DNA from: BNXB01 sp031556375
GTDB lineage: Bacteria > Bacteroidota > Bacteroidia > Bacteroidales > Azobacteroidaceae
Length of the DNA stretch: 43,649 nucleotides
Direction: 5' to 3'
NCBI GenBank assembly: GCA_031556375.1
Contig: JAVBTA010000017.1
Location: 1 to 43,649, forward strand
Positions 17,276 to 26,221 of this stretch are shown here, piece by piece (position 1 is the first letter of the stretch; every line of letters begins with the position of its first letter). The translations under genes were made by a program, and so were the position numbers. The notes under the pieces were generated by a model. That model saw only the letters and a program-made list of their open reading frames with translations. It was not told the origin of the DNA and did no database searches.

Positions 17276-18843
17276 TATTTCAATATTTCTTTCTTTACCT
17301 GTTCAACGTACCAGGCTGAATAAATACCATTGACCGACAGCACTTTCCTCTTATTATCCGTATTTTTTAATTCCTCCACAAAACCTTTTGTATAATACTG
17401 TGTCCCAACATTATCGGTTTTCCAGATATTCTTTAACTTTTTGAGAAAAGGAAACCGTTTCTTTAACCGGGAACGAAAACTGACCTTTCTGACTAATTTT
17501 TCAGAAACGAACAGCTCTTTTTCTGAAAAATAGATATTGTTTTCTTTGAATAATTCAGTCAGAGTTTCTATGTAAAGATTTTTATCATATTTATGCTGGA
17601 GCGGTACCTGAACAAAAAAAGAATAAAGCTCTTTATCCCATAAGGGCAACATGAATTCATAGCCCAGGAAATCCCATAGTTTCGCAGCATTAAGTCCTAA
17701 CTTCGCTGTTGTCTCCTGAAATCTCCAGTTTTCGTAAAGTAGAAACGACGGATACTTTTTATCATGATTATTTAAAAAATCTATTTCTTTCCGGATCAGT
17801 TTTTGATCTTTTTTCCGGGGATAAACTAAAGAAAACGTTTCCTCCAAAGCATAATCTACAAATGAAAAATCCGGTTCCATCATTTTCTTTTTCAACAAAT
17901 GTCCCGCAATAGCACCTGAATGTCCTGGAATAAATACGGTATTTTCAGAAACTTTTTTTAAATCCTGCAAATCCAACGTAGCATAATATTCCTGCGTATA
18001 GAATTTATTGCTGTAAGTACCTGAAAAATGAATGTATTCTTTGAAAACAGGGTCATCTGTCAATGAATGATCGAAATAATTTGCATAGTTAGTGAAATGC
18101 CATTCATACCCCAGGTTTTCGGCTGTACGTCTGGCATTACTTACCTCTACGTTATTGTTTAATCCATATGTGAAGCACAGAACATTCGGATAATTATTCT
18201 TTTTAAGCAAACAGGCAAGAATCCGGGAGTCAAATCCACCACTTAGAGGAAGTGCTACCGGTCTATTTCCCAATGCCTTAACCATGCGTTTTCCGACATT
18301 ATCAAGGACTATTTTCAGTTCTTCTTTCAGTTCTTCCCGCGATTTAGCAGAAAATGTATTCGTCAGGAATTGAGTATGAAATTCTTTAGTTACATTGTTG
18401 TTTTCATAACAAAGGCTTTCTCCGGCGCGAAGTTGGCAGACATCTTTTAACAAGGTCTTATCTCCTGGAACAAATCCCGAATAACACAACACCATGGCGT
18501 TATTTTCGTCCAGGATCATGGGTATATGTTCTCTCAATAAGCCTGGATTGTCTGTTATTTCAAAAAAATCGTCTTTATGATAATAAAAGACAGGAAATAT
18601 CCGGGCATGATCGACTGATGCCCAAAGGGAGTTTCCGTTTTTTATAACAACAGAAAACAAGCCATTCGCCTCTTTTATTTTGCTCTGAAAATCAGAAAAA
18701 GAATCAATATCAGAGAAATAATCGATTAGGGCTTCGCCTTTCAGTAATTGATTGCCGGATGTAAAAATGTATCCTTTCACAAATACATTCTCTCTCTCAA
18801 ACCACTTATACCCCTTATTGTATACTAATTGAATATGGATCAT
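17275..18843 (-). CDS. Asparagine-synthetase-like protein without glutaminase cysteine
   Basis: 522 residues. The C-terminal half holds an ATP-pyrophosphatase (PP-loop) synthetase domain with SGGFDS at 201-206 in VALPLSGGFDSRILACLL, and NNVEVSNARRTAENLGYEWHF downstream. The N-terminal 190 residues fold-match the Ntn domain of AsnB (NGLFSVVIKNGNSLWASVDHARIFPVFY) but begin MIHIQL instead of Met-Cys, so glutamine hydrolysis is not expected. It could use free ammonia or another amine, as beta-lactam-synthetase-like relatives do. It is encoded 14 nt after a flippase gene, which suggests amidation of a surface glycan or lipid-linked sugar. Alternative: a tailoring enzyme of an unknown small molecule. 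The specific substrate cannot be assigned. Confidence 0.8.
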   Translation of the reverse strand: MIHIQLVYNKGYKWFERENVFVKGYIFTSGNQLLKGEALIDYFSDIDSFSDFQSKIKEANGLFSVVIKNGNSLWASVDHARIFPVFYYHKDDFFEITDNPGLLREHIPMILDENNAMVLCYSGFVPGDKTLLKDVCQLRAGESLCYENNNVTKEFHTQFLTNTFSAKSREELKEELKIVLDNVGKRMVKALGNRPVALPLSGGFDSRILACLLKKNNYPNVLCFTYGLNNNVEVSNARRTAENLGYEWHFTNYANYFDHSLTDDPVFKEYIHFSGTYSNKFYTQEYYATLDLQDLKKVSENTVFIPGHSGAIAGHLLKKKMMEPDFSFVDYALEETFSLVYPRKKDQKLIRKEIDFLNNHDKKYPSFLLYENWRFQETTAKLGLNAAKLWDFLGYEFMLPLWDKELYSFFVQVPLQHKYDKNLYIETLTELFKENNIYFSEKELFVSEKLVRKVSFRSRLKKRFPFLKKLKNIWKTDNVGTQYYTKGFVEELKNTDNKRKVLSVNGIYSAWYVEQVKKEILK

Positions 18844-18857
18844 TTTTCAAAAATTAA

Positions 18858-20141
18858 CTATAAAGAAATTTCATATTTTTTGATCAACCTATAATACCAG
18901 ACTAATTTTAATACCAGCATCAGGCTTACAACAACACTGTAGGAAACGACCGCCAGATTAAAGCTTTTGAAATAAATTCCGACCAACAATGAGACTGCTT
19001 TTAAAATAAGAAAAACAACTTCAAACTGAAAAGATGTCTTTTGCCTGAAAAATATATCCGGAATAAAAGCAAATGAAGCGACAAAAATTGATAAAAACAG
19101 GCAAGGCAACAATATTTTTATATAAAATCCTACCTCGATCCACTTTTCTCCGAACAGTAAGCCGAATGCTTTTTCCGGTATAAATAAGAAAAGGACAAAA
19201 ACAGGTAAAATAATAATGAAACACATTTTACAAAATAAGAAACATTCGTGAATCATTTTCTCTTTATTTTGGAGCCGCTCCTGCATCTTTTTGAAGAAAA
19301 CCTGATAAACCGAATTACCGAAAAGAGTTACCGGACGCAATCCCAAACTTAATGCCAGGGAGAAAATCCCGATTTCTTCCATTTCAAAATATGCAGAGAG
19401 TAATAGAATCGGTAAATTCCCGGCTAATGAATTGAGCAAATCCTGTGGCAATACAAATTTCGGAAAATTCGAATATTTTTTAGCCACATAAACAATCTGA
19501 TCTTTTTCTATCTTTCGTAACGGTTTCAATGACGATCTTCCGGCAACAAGGCTAATCACACTTGCCAAAAACTGTCCCAGGAATTGTCCCAGGATCAATC
19601 CCGACTGCATGAACCCCTTCAATCCCAAAAGACATTTAAGTCCCGAGTTAAAAACGCTTTGAGTAATGTTGTAAATACTAATGTTGTAGTATCTTTTTTG
19701 ACGAACAAAATAATAATTGAGAGCTTGCCAACATCCTGTTAGTAAAACGAAAACCGGAATTAACGGAAATAAGTGCGCTAATTGCTGTTGATCGAATGAG
19801 GAGGCGATTCCATCTTTCCAAAAGAAAATTATCAGGTACAAAACAGCAAAAAAGCACAAATTCAAAAAAATACATAATTGGAAGATTGCTGCTGCTTTTT
19901 TCTCAGAGTCCGGCAGGACAATGGCCAGCTCATATCTCCCGGTCGGCATGACAGATAATATACTGACAATAGTAAAAAAGAGCATAAATTCCCCGAAAAT
20001 CTCCGGAGCATATATTCTTGTGATTAACGGATAGGCAAGAATAGCTATCACCTGGGATATGGCATTGGAAGATAACAGGGCTGCAGAGTATTTGAAGAAC
20101 TCTGAATAGTATATCTTTTTTATGTCATTCCAAAAACCCAT
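18858..20141 (-). CDS. Wzx-like polysaccharide flippase (MATE/MVF superfamily)
   Basis: 427 residues, about 12 hydrophobic segments. The N-terminus FKYSAALLSSNAISQVIAILAYPLITRIYAPEIFGEFMLFF is the classic start of oligosaccharide-lipid flippases (RfbX/Wzx). The usual length is 410-500, so it is complete. It would move undecaprenyl-linked oligosaccharide across the inner membrane. No glycosyltransferases, polymerase or chain-length regulator are nearby, unusual for a flippase, which normally sits in a capsule or O-antigen cluster. It is the first gene of a two-gene unit with the asparagine-synthetase-like gene, with a -7 box at 20172-20179. Confidence 0.88.
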   Translation of the reverse strand: MGFWNDIKKIYYSEFFKYSAALLSSNAISQVIAILAYPLITRIYAPEIFGEFMLFFTIVSILSVMPTGRYELAIVLPDSEKKAAAIFQLCIFLNLCFFAVLYLIIFFWKDGIASSFDQQQLAHLFPLIPVFVLLTGCWQALNYYFVRQKRYYNISIYNITQSVFNSGLKCLLGLKGFMQSGLILGQFLGQFLASVISLVAGRSSLKPLRKIEKDQIVYVAKKYSNFPKFVLPQDLLNSLAGNLPILLLSAYFEMEEIGIFSLALSLGLRPVTLFGNSVYQVFFKKMQERLQNKEKMIHECFLFCKMCFIIILPVFVLFLFIPEKAFGLLFGEKWIEVGFYIKILLPCLFLSIFVASFAFIPDIFFRQKTSFQFEVVFLILKAVSLLVGIYFKSFNLAVVSYSVVVSLMLVLKLVWYYRLIKKYEISL

Positions 20142-20171
20142 TTATGCTTATATTTTCTTGTACACTTAAAT

Positions 20172-20179
20172 CAAAAGTA
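20172..20179 (-). promoter_or_regulatory. Bacteroidetes -7 box of the flippase operon
   Basis: TACTTTTG on the minus strand, about 31 nt upstream of the ATG. Three copies of GTATAAC (plus strand; starts 20177, 20202, 20209) overlap and precede the box and could be operator repeats. No clear TTTG lies at -33. Confidence 0.45.
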
Positions 20180-20221
20180 TAACGTAAAACAGACAACGAA
20201 CGTATAACGTATAACTTTTTT

Positions 20222-21109
20222 CTATGAGCATTTTATTCTACAATTACTGATAATAATACCTCCAATAATCAAGGGTAAACCAACCAAAGTAGTCCAGTAT
20301 ATATTTTCTCCTAAAACAAAATGAATCAAAAGAAGTGAAAAGAATGGAGCAAGATAAGTCAACTGGCTTAACATCGCTGTATTTTTTGTTAATTTCAAAG
20401 CTTTTGCCCAACAAAGGAAAGCGATACCCATCTCAAAAGCTCCAACATACATACCGGCAAACAATCCTTTGGTTGTAGGACAATTAAATCCAACAAATCC
20501 AAAATAAACCGACAAAACGACACTGGCTGTCAAAAAATTCAGAAATAGTTCTATCGTAGAATCGACTTTACTATCTATCTTCAGTATCCAATAAAATGCC
20601 CAGACAAAGGCGCTTGTTAAAGCCAACAGGACTCCGGGTAAAGAATCGATTTTGATACCGGACAAATTTCCTTGCGCCGAAATAAAAATGATCCCAATAA
20701 AACTAATTACCAATCCCAACCATTGAACAGCCTGCATTTTCCGCTTCAGGAAAAAAACAGCAAGCAGAGGAAGCAGTATTTGCCAGGAACAGTTGACGGG
20801 CTGTGCCACCTGAGCCGGAAGAAGGCTATAAGCTTTAAACAATAACAGATAGTACAGCAAGGGGTTAACTAGTCCAAGTCCAAGCGATTGTAATAAATTT
20901 TCCCTGTTTTTGACACAGTTTTTTAATAATTCCGTTTTTCCCTGAATGAAAATTGCAATAAGATAAATAATCGTAGCTGTTATGCTCGAAATCAACAATA
21001 ATTCAACATAAGTCAGCTCAGACAAAGCTATCTTGAATGCCGTAGCAACCGTGCTCCAACAAAGGATTACAAATCCGGCATAAAGCAATGCCTTTGATTG
21101 ATTTTGCAT
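20222..21109 (-). CDS. EamA/DMT-family transporter
   Basis: 295 residues from ATG 21109 (MQNQSKALLYAGFV). An upstream in-frame ATG at 21148 would overlap the sulfatase by 28 nt and adds a charged non-conserved extension, so the internal start is preferred; it leaves an 11-nt gap. Ten hydrophobic segments form two EamA repeats: FVILCWSTVATAFKIAL in the first, LLALTSAFVWAFYWILK opening the second. The ends match drug/metabolite transporters such as RhaT/YdcZ-like exporters. The inner-membrane substrate is unknown. It is co-transcribed with the sulfatase, so a role in export or uptake of a product of sulfated-glycan breakdown is possible but only positional. Confidence 0.87.
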   Translation of the reverse strand: MQNQSKALLYAGFVILCWSTVATAFKIALSELTYVELLLISSITATIIYLIAIFIQGKTELLKNCVKNRENLLQSLGLGLVNPLLYYLLLFKAYSLLPAQVAQPVNCSWQILLPLLAVFFLKRKMQAVQWLGLVISFIGIIFISAQGNLSGIKIDSLPGVLLALTSAFVWAFYWILKIDSKVDSTIELFLNFLTASVVLSVYFGFVGFNCPTTKGLFAGMYVGAFEMGIAFLCWAKALKLTKNTAMLSQLTYLAPFFSLLLIHFVLGENIYWTTLVGLPLIIGGIIISNCRIKCS

Positions 21110-21120
21110 TACGGCTATAT

Positions 21121-22518
21121 TTATTTCTTTTTTGAATAAAACGGCCAATCCGGATCTTCTTTATGGGATTCATCCATAATTTTCCTGATTTTTGCCACAA
21201 TTTCAGGATGCTGATCAGCTATATTGGTCTTCTCCGACAAGTCTGTACTGAGGTTATAAAGTTCAATAGGAGCATCGACATTATCAAAAACTTTCAGTCT
21301 CACTCCTTTCCAATCTCCCATTCTTACAGCTTGAGAACCTCTGTTTTCATGAAATTCCCAATAAAAAGAATCATGTGTGCGAGACTTTTTCCCTTTCAGT
21401 AAAGGCAGAAAAGAATAACCATCAGTCGGCTGAGTCACTTTTACTCCGACGATATCACAGAAAGTCGGTAAAACATCCCAAAAAGCAGAAGGATGATTCG
21501 TTATGGATCCGGCTTTGATAGTAGAGGGCCAATATGCAATCATCGGGACACGGATTCCTCCTTCATAAACATCCCGTTTGACACCTCTCAAACCACCTCC
21601 GCTGGTAAAAAATGAAGGATCTGCGCCTCCTTCAATATGGGGCCCATTATCAGATGAAAAAATAATCAGGGTATTCTGATCGAGCCCTAATGACTCCAAC
21701 AACCTACGAATAGATCCAACATCACTGTCCAATTTATGGATCATACCGGCAAATGTACCATGAGCATACTCCTGGGCACAATAATGTCCGTTACCTGCAT
21801 ATGGTTTTTCATGATATTTATCACGGTACGGCTCCTGATACTCATCAGCCAGACTTAATTCCGCATGAGGAATTGTTACCGCAAAATAGAGGAAAAACGG
21901 TTTATCTTGATTTGTTTTAATAAAGTCAGTCGCTTTTTCCAGGAATAAATCCTGAGCATAATATTCTTTATTCAACATGATTTTTTTCTCATTTTCCCAA
22001 AGATATTCAGGGAAATGAAAATGTGCATCCAATTGTTTTATATGACCATAGAAATAATCGAAACCTTGCTTAACAGGACTTCCCTGAGTTCCAGGCCCCC
22101 CCATACCCCATTTTCCAATACAAGCCGTCGAATAACCGGCATCTTTGAGATATTCAGCTACTGTTTTATATTCGCCGGGAAGAGAAAAATCAAAACTCCC
22201 CAAAGGGGTATTTTCATTCTTATTTCCACGAATAGGAGTATGTCCGGTATGTAAACCCGTCATCAGAGACGCACGGGAAGGCGCACTGACTGTACAACCG
22301 GCATAATGAGAGGTAAATTTCATTCCCTGAGCGGCGAGTTCATCCAGGTTCGGAGTTGTGAAATACCGTTGTCCATAACAACTCAGGTCCCCATACCCCA
22401 GATCATCGGCCAGAATGTAAATGATATTCGGCTTTTTTTGCTTGTTTTTCTGGGCGGAAATCGAAACCGGAAGTATTGCACCGGCAAGGATTACAGGAAT
22501 TATTTGTAGTGGTTTCAT
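21121..22518 (-). CDS. Secreted Ser-type sulfatase (arylsulfatase family S1)
   Basis: 465 residues. Signal peptide 1-22 (VILAGAILPVSISAQ). Metal-binding D38-D39 lies in YILADDLGYGD. The modification motif S78-A-P-S-R-A-S-L-M-T-G (SxPxR) has Ser at the formylglycine position, with Cys75 three residues before it, so activation requires a radical-SAM anSME enzyme that is not encoded here. Further features are GKWGMGGPG, SSDNGPH (metal Asp/Asn) and a C-terminal subdomain with AVRMGDWKGVRL. It hydrolyses sulfate esters, probably from host mucin or glycosaminoglycan oligosaccharides, in the periplasm or at the surface. No SusC/SusD pair is nearby. Its promoter at 22538-22568 is nearly ideal. Confidence 0.93.
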   Translation of the reverse strand: MKPLQIIPVILAGAILPVSISAQKNKQKKPNIIYILADDLGYGDLSCYGQRYFTTPNLDELAAQGMKFTSHYAGCTVSAPSRASLMTGLHTGHTPIRGNKNENTPLGSFDFSLPGEYKTVAEYLKDAGYSTACIGKWGMGGPGTQGSPVKQGFDYFYGHIKQLDAHFHFPEYLWENEKKIMLNKEYYAQDLFLEKATDFIKTNQDKPFFLYFAVTIPHAELSLADEYQEPYRDKYHEKPYAGNGHYCAQEYAHGTFAGMIHKLDSDVGSIRRLLESLGLDQNTLIIFSSDNGPHIEGGADPSFFTSGGGLRGVKRDVYEGGIRVPMIAYWPSTIKAGSITNHPSAFWDVLPTFCDIVGVKVTQPTDGYSFLPLLKGKKSRTHDSFYWEFHENRGSQAVRMGDWKGVRLKVFDNVDAPIELYNLSTDLSEKTNIADQHPEIVAKIRKIMDESHKEDPDWPFYSKKK

Positions 22519-22537
22519 ATTATTTCTGTTTATACAA

Positions 22538-22568
22538 CAAAAGTAGCGATTCTTTTTTGCACTACAAA
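22538..22568 (-). promoter_or_regulatory. Near-ideal promoter of the sulfatase operon
   Basis: On the minus strand TTTG (22565-22568) is separated by exactly 19 nt from TACTTTTG (22538-22545). Both boxes match the Bacteroidetes consensus. The leader to the ATG at 22518 is short, about 13 nt. It is interleaved with the divergent promoter of the ABC-F gene. Confidence 0.75.
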
Positions 22569-22590
22569 ACTAAAACTTTCATTACTTTTG
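22556..22590 (+). promoter_or_regulatory. Promoter of the ABC-F gene
   Basis: TACTTTTG (22583-22590) with TTTG (22556-22559) 23 nt upstream; the spacer is slightly longer than usual. It overlaps the divergent sulfatase promoter, so the two may interfere or share a regulator. The ATG is at 22607. Confidence 0.55.
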
Positions 22591-22606
22591 TGCAAAATAT
22601 AATAAA

Positions 22607-24388
22607 ATGGTTAGTTATCTTCAGGTAGACGGATTAAGTAAAAATTTTGGTGATTTGGTTTTATTCGAAAATATTTCCTTTGGAATTGCTGAAGGCCAAC
22701 GCATCGGATTAGTAGCTAAAAATGGAACAGGAAAAACCACCTTACTAAACATTCTGACTGGTAAAGAGGATTATAATTCCGGCTCTATCGTCTTCCGGCG
22801 GGATCTTCGTGTAGCCTATCTGGATCAAAATCCGGAGTTCACCCCTAGCATTACAGCTTTGCAAGCCTGCATAAAAGAAGGCTTCGAATTACAAGCCAAA
22901 CAGATGCTTTCCCGTTTCAAAATCAACGATTATGACCAGAAAGTCGAGGAACTTTCCGGAGGACAACTTAAACGGGTTGCTCTGGCTTCCGTCCTGATGA
23001 CAGATCCGGATCTTCTCATTCTTGACGAGCCGACCAATCACCTCGACCTGGAAATGATAGAATGGCTTGAAGGATACCTGAATAGAAATAATCGAAGCTT
23101 ATTGATGGTCACTCACGACCGTTATTTCCTGGATCGGGTTTGCTCTGAAATCATAGAAATAGACAACCGTCAACTCTACCAATATAAAGGGAATTACAGT
23201 TATTATCTGGAAAAACGGCAGGAACGTCTGGATACACAAGGCATGGAACTCGAACGTGCGAACAACTTATTCCGTAAAGAATTGGAATGGATGCGCCGCC
23301 AGCCACAAGCCCGGGCAACAAAAGCAAAAGCCCGTATCGATGCGTTCTATGACCTCGAAAATAAAGTAAAACAAGGATCAAGTCTGGGCAATGTAAAACT
23401 GGATGTAAAAGCCTCATATATAGGAAATAAAATTTTTGAAGCAAAAGGAATATCCAAAAGTTATGATGATCTCTTGATAGTCAAGGACTTTGAGTATGTC
23501 TTTGCCCGGTATGAAAAAATGGGAGTCGTCGGAAATAACGGAACCGGAAAATCGACTTTCATCAAAATGCTGATGGGAGAAGTGGCGCCCGACAGCGGAC
23601 ATTTCGATATCGGAGAAACCGTAAACTTTGGTTACTACAGTCAGGACGGCCTGCAATTCGACGAACAGATGAAAGTACTGGATGTTGTCCAAAATATAGC
23701 TGAAGTCATCGATCTGGGTAACGGAAAAAAGTTAACAGCCTCGCAATTCCTCCAACATTTCCTGTTCACTCCGGAAAAGCAACACAGTTTTGTGTATAAA
23801 CTTAGCGGCGGTGAAAAGCGTAGATTATACCTGTGTACAGTACTTATAAAAAACCCGAATTTCCTTGTGCTTGACGAGCCAACCAACGATCTGGATATCA
23901 TCACATTGAATGTTCTGGAAGAATATTTAGCCTCATTCAAAGGATGTGTCATCGTGGTATCGCACGACCGTTACTTTATTGATAAAATAGTCGACCATCT
24001 TCTTGTTTTCAATGGAAACGGTAGTATCAAAGACTTTCCTGGTAATTATACTCAATACCGGGACTGGAAAGAAGAACAAGTAAGTCTGAATGCTGCAAAT
24101 ACCAAATCGACATCTTCTGACAAATCAGGAAATGATAAACAGAACATCCGTACTGGCAAGCCTCAACAACAAAAGAAAATGTCATTCGGAGAGAAACGGG
24201 AATTTGAACATTTGGACAAAGAAATCCCTGAGTTGGAAGAATCCAAGTCAAAACTAGAAGAAGAATTATCTTCAGGGACTTTATCTTCCGATGAGTTATT
24301 GACAAAATCAAACGAAGTCGCCCGACTTATCGATGAAATCGATGAGAAAACGATGCGCTGGCTGGAGTTGTCCGAGAAAATGAATTAA
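22607..24388 (+). CDS. uup: Uup-like ABC-F ATPase
   Basis: 593 residues without membrane segments: two ABC domains in tandem. Domain 1 has Walker A AKNGTGKTT (37-45), signature LSGGQLKR and Walker B LLILDEPTNHLD. Domain 2 has GNNGTGKST, LSGGEKRR and FLVLDEPTNDLD. The inter-domain linker is the charged helical ABC-F signature (WMRRQPQARATKAKARIDAF). A C-terminal coiled coil (about 530-593, LDKEIPELEESKSKLEEELSS) marks the Uup subgroup, associated with ribosome function and with precise transposon excision in other bacteria. The first Walker A has Ala37 before K38-N39 where many have Gly-Pro/Arg-Asn. The stop TAA shares the palindrome TTAA with the stop of the convergent next gene. Confidence 0.9.
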   Translation: MVSYLQVDGLSKNFGDLVLFENISFGIAEGQRIGLVAKNGTGKTTLLNILTGKEDYNSGSIVFRRDLRVAYLDQNPEFTPSITALQACIKEGFELQAKQMLSRFKINDYDQKVEELSGGQLKRVALASVLMTDPDLLILDEPTNHLDLEMIEWLEGYLNRNNRSLLMVTHDRYFLDRVCSEIIEIDNRQLYQYKGNYSYYLEKRQERLDTQGMELERANNLFRKELEWMRRQPQARATKAKARIDAFYDLENKVKQGSSLGNVKLDVKASYIGNKIFEAKGISKSYDDLLIVKDFEYVFARYEKMGVVGNNGTGKSTFIKMLMGEVAPDSGHFDIGETVNFGYYSQDGLQFDEQMKVLDVVQNIAEVIDLGNGKKLTASQFLQHFLFTPEKQHSFVYKLSGGEKRRLYLCTVLIKNPNFLVLDEPTNDLDIITLNVLEEYLASFKGCVIVVSHDRYFIDKIVDHLLVFNGNGSIKDFPGNYTQYRDWKEEQVSLNAANTKSTSSDKSGNDKQNIRTGKPQQQKKMSFGEKREFEHLDKEIPELEESKSKLEEELSSGTLSSDELLTKSNEVARLIDEIDEKTMRWLELSEKMN

Positions 24389-26148
24389 TCTTTTTTCTTC
24401 TTAAATCCGTTTTTAAACTTTTCAAAGGTATTCTTTGCCTTCTGTAATTTATTCTGCCGTTCTTTAGTGAAACCAACTGTTTCCTCCAAACCGGCAAAAT
24501 AAATTTTCCAAAGATAATTGAATGAAGAATGATAAGGATCACGTATATGTTCTACATGTACCCGTAAAGGTTCTTTCCCCTCGCCGGTCTCCGGATTATC
24601 TCTTCTTATTAACCCATTTGCTAAAAGAGAAATAACATGCGATGAAGAACGTTCATGTTTATCATTTTCTTTGAAGACCTCAGCAGTCAGGTCATTGTAC
24701 AACAATTGCATATTAATCAAAGCCTTATAACGTCCCCCGACAATATGATAATCCATTCCTTTTATTGTACCGTTTTGAATACGGGCAGGCGCTAACGGTT
24801 CTACAATCCGGTTGAGAGTAGTCATTTTCATCGAACCTAATGTACCGATAATTTCAAAACGATCGTTTAACGAATCTACCGGTAAGAAAATTGTCGCATT
24901 GATCTGTCCTTCATTCATCAGTTTAGCTCTTGCAACTAATTTACTGGTTTGAGTCAGGGAATCCGGGACATTAGTCAATCCGTGAAACTCTCCATGAATA
25001 TCCGTAAAACTAATTAATCCTGCGTTTGTTCCTTTTTTGGGCAGCTCTTCATAGATAACACTCAGATTATCTACTTTCGCAGTAGGAATATGAACGGGAA
25101 TCTTAAACCTTTGAAACAGCTCATACAATAATTTCATCTTGTGATGTTCAATTACAATTTTCTGATTTTTATAGTTTTCAAACTTCACATCACGAACAAG
25201 CAGGCTATCCATTTTCAAAGACCTATCCAGAATCAGACTTCTGAAGTCCAAGCCTTTACAAACGACATTCCCAGCAGAGAGCCTCATCCAATCGGAGTGA
25301 CGCGGATTCCTATAGGCAAACTCTTCTTTCGGATATTGTGGAAGTAAATTAAAGTTTTCTACAGAAAAAATGGAATCCTTAAAAGCAAGCACTATTTTAC
25401 TAACATCAATACCATATAACTTACCGGCCATTGTATGACGCGCATTTCCTACCGAAAAATGTAAATCATCGCAATAAAGTATCTTATCTTCATCATATCT
25501 GGTAGAATCCACCAAAAATTTTTCGGCATGAAAACTCACATCTTCCAGAACATATGTAGACGTATCCGAATCCGATTGCATATCAAATGCGACCTTACCA
25601 TTCAGAATCCTGATCTGCTCTACTCCTATTTTGTCAAATACAGGAGAAATGATCTTATACAATGGGCTTGTATAGCTCGGTTTGTCTTTACTCAAACTCA
25701 AAGTATCATGAGGAAGATGGACACCTCTGGAATCATGGATAATCGTAACATCCGGAGAACTGATCGAGATCTCACTAAACAACAGAGATCTTCCCTCCCT
25801 GGATTTTTTCCTCTGAAAATTCACTCCATTTAATCGAACAGTCTCAACATAGATTCTTCCATAAGTCGCAGGAATACTATCTACACTTTTTAAATACTCC
25901 AATTTGCTACTATCCGGATAAAGAGACAATCCCGACACATGCAAAGATCCATTAATCAGATGTATACGCACACTCTTCATTTCTGCGTGATACAATCCTT
26001 TTGTGATCTTCTGAGCGTAACTTTCTAATTGAGTAGCAACTATTCCCTCCCATCGGGATAGTAAATACCACCCGACACCTGCCAGAGATAAAATCAAAAC
26101 CCCAAAAATTATAAGAATTATTTTCCAAACCTTCTTTTTACGACTCAT
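24385..26148 (-). CDS. AsmA-like single-pass membrane protein
   Basis: 587 residues from ATG 26148 (MSRKKKVWK). An in-frame upstream start at 26199 is less likely because it adds a hydrophobic extension before the positive stretch. One N-terminal TM (about 8-32) is followed by a large periplasmic beta-rich region (LHVSGLSLYPDS, ISISSPDVTII, LRVHVEHIRDP and similar). The layout matches the AsmA/DUF748 group of envelope bridge-like proteins that Bacteroidota carry in several copies, which help lipid traffic or outer-membrane assembly. That assignment is inference from architecture, as no diagnostic motif is visible. It ends in a Lys-rich tail. The gene overlaps the convergent ABC-F gene by 4 nt. 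Confidence 0.65.
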   Translation of the reverse strand: MSRKKKVWKIILIIFGVLILSLAGVGWYLLSRWEGIVATQLESYAQKITKGLYHAEMKSVRIHLINGSLHVSGLSLYPDSSKLEYLKSVDSIPATYGRIYVETVRLNGVNFQRKKSREGRSLLFSEISISSPDVTIIHDSRGVHLPHDTLSLSKDKPSYTSPLYKIISPVFDKIGVEQIRILNGKVAFDMQSDSDTSTYVLEDVSFHAEKFLVDSTRYDEDKILYCDDLHFSVGNARHTMAGKLYGIDVSKIVLAFKDSIFSVENFNLLPQYPKEEFAYRNPRHSDWMRLSAGNVVCKGLDFRSLILDRSLKMDSLLVRDVKFENYKNQKIVIEHHKMKLLYELFQRFKIPVHIPTAKVDNLSVIYEELPKKGTNAGLISFTDIHGEFHGLTNVPDSLTQTSKLVARAKLMNEGQINATIFLPVDSLNDRFEIIGTLGSMKMTTLNRIVEPLAPARIQNGTIKGMDYHIVGGRYKALINMQLLYNDLTAEVFKENDKHERSSSHVISLLANGLIRRDNPETGEGKEPLRVHVEHIRDPYHSSFNYLWKIYFAGLEETVGFTKERQNKLQKAKNTFEKFKNGFKKKKD

Positions 26149-26209
26149 AAAATACACTTTTATTATAGATATAAGTATACAACATTTTATAACGAACAAA
26201 GTTTTTCAT

Positions 26210-26217
26210 TACTTTTG
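26210..26217 (+). promoter_or_regulatory. -7 box immediately before pbpC
   Basis: TACTTTTG ends only 4 nt before the pbpC ATG (26222). A T-rich stretch lies about 20 nt upstream. If used, the transcript would start at or very near the start codon. Confidence 0.45.
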
Positions 26218-26221
26218 TAAA

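Noticed and set aside
17275..20141. Asparagine-synthetase-like gene plus flippase as a lasso-peptide or beta-lactam system
   Set aside because: No precursor peptide, leader-peptidase-like gene or dedicated exporter is visible; a flippase fits a glycan lipid better.
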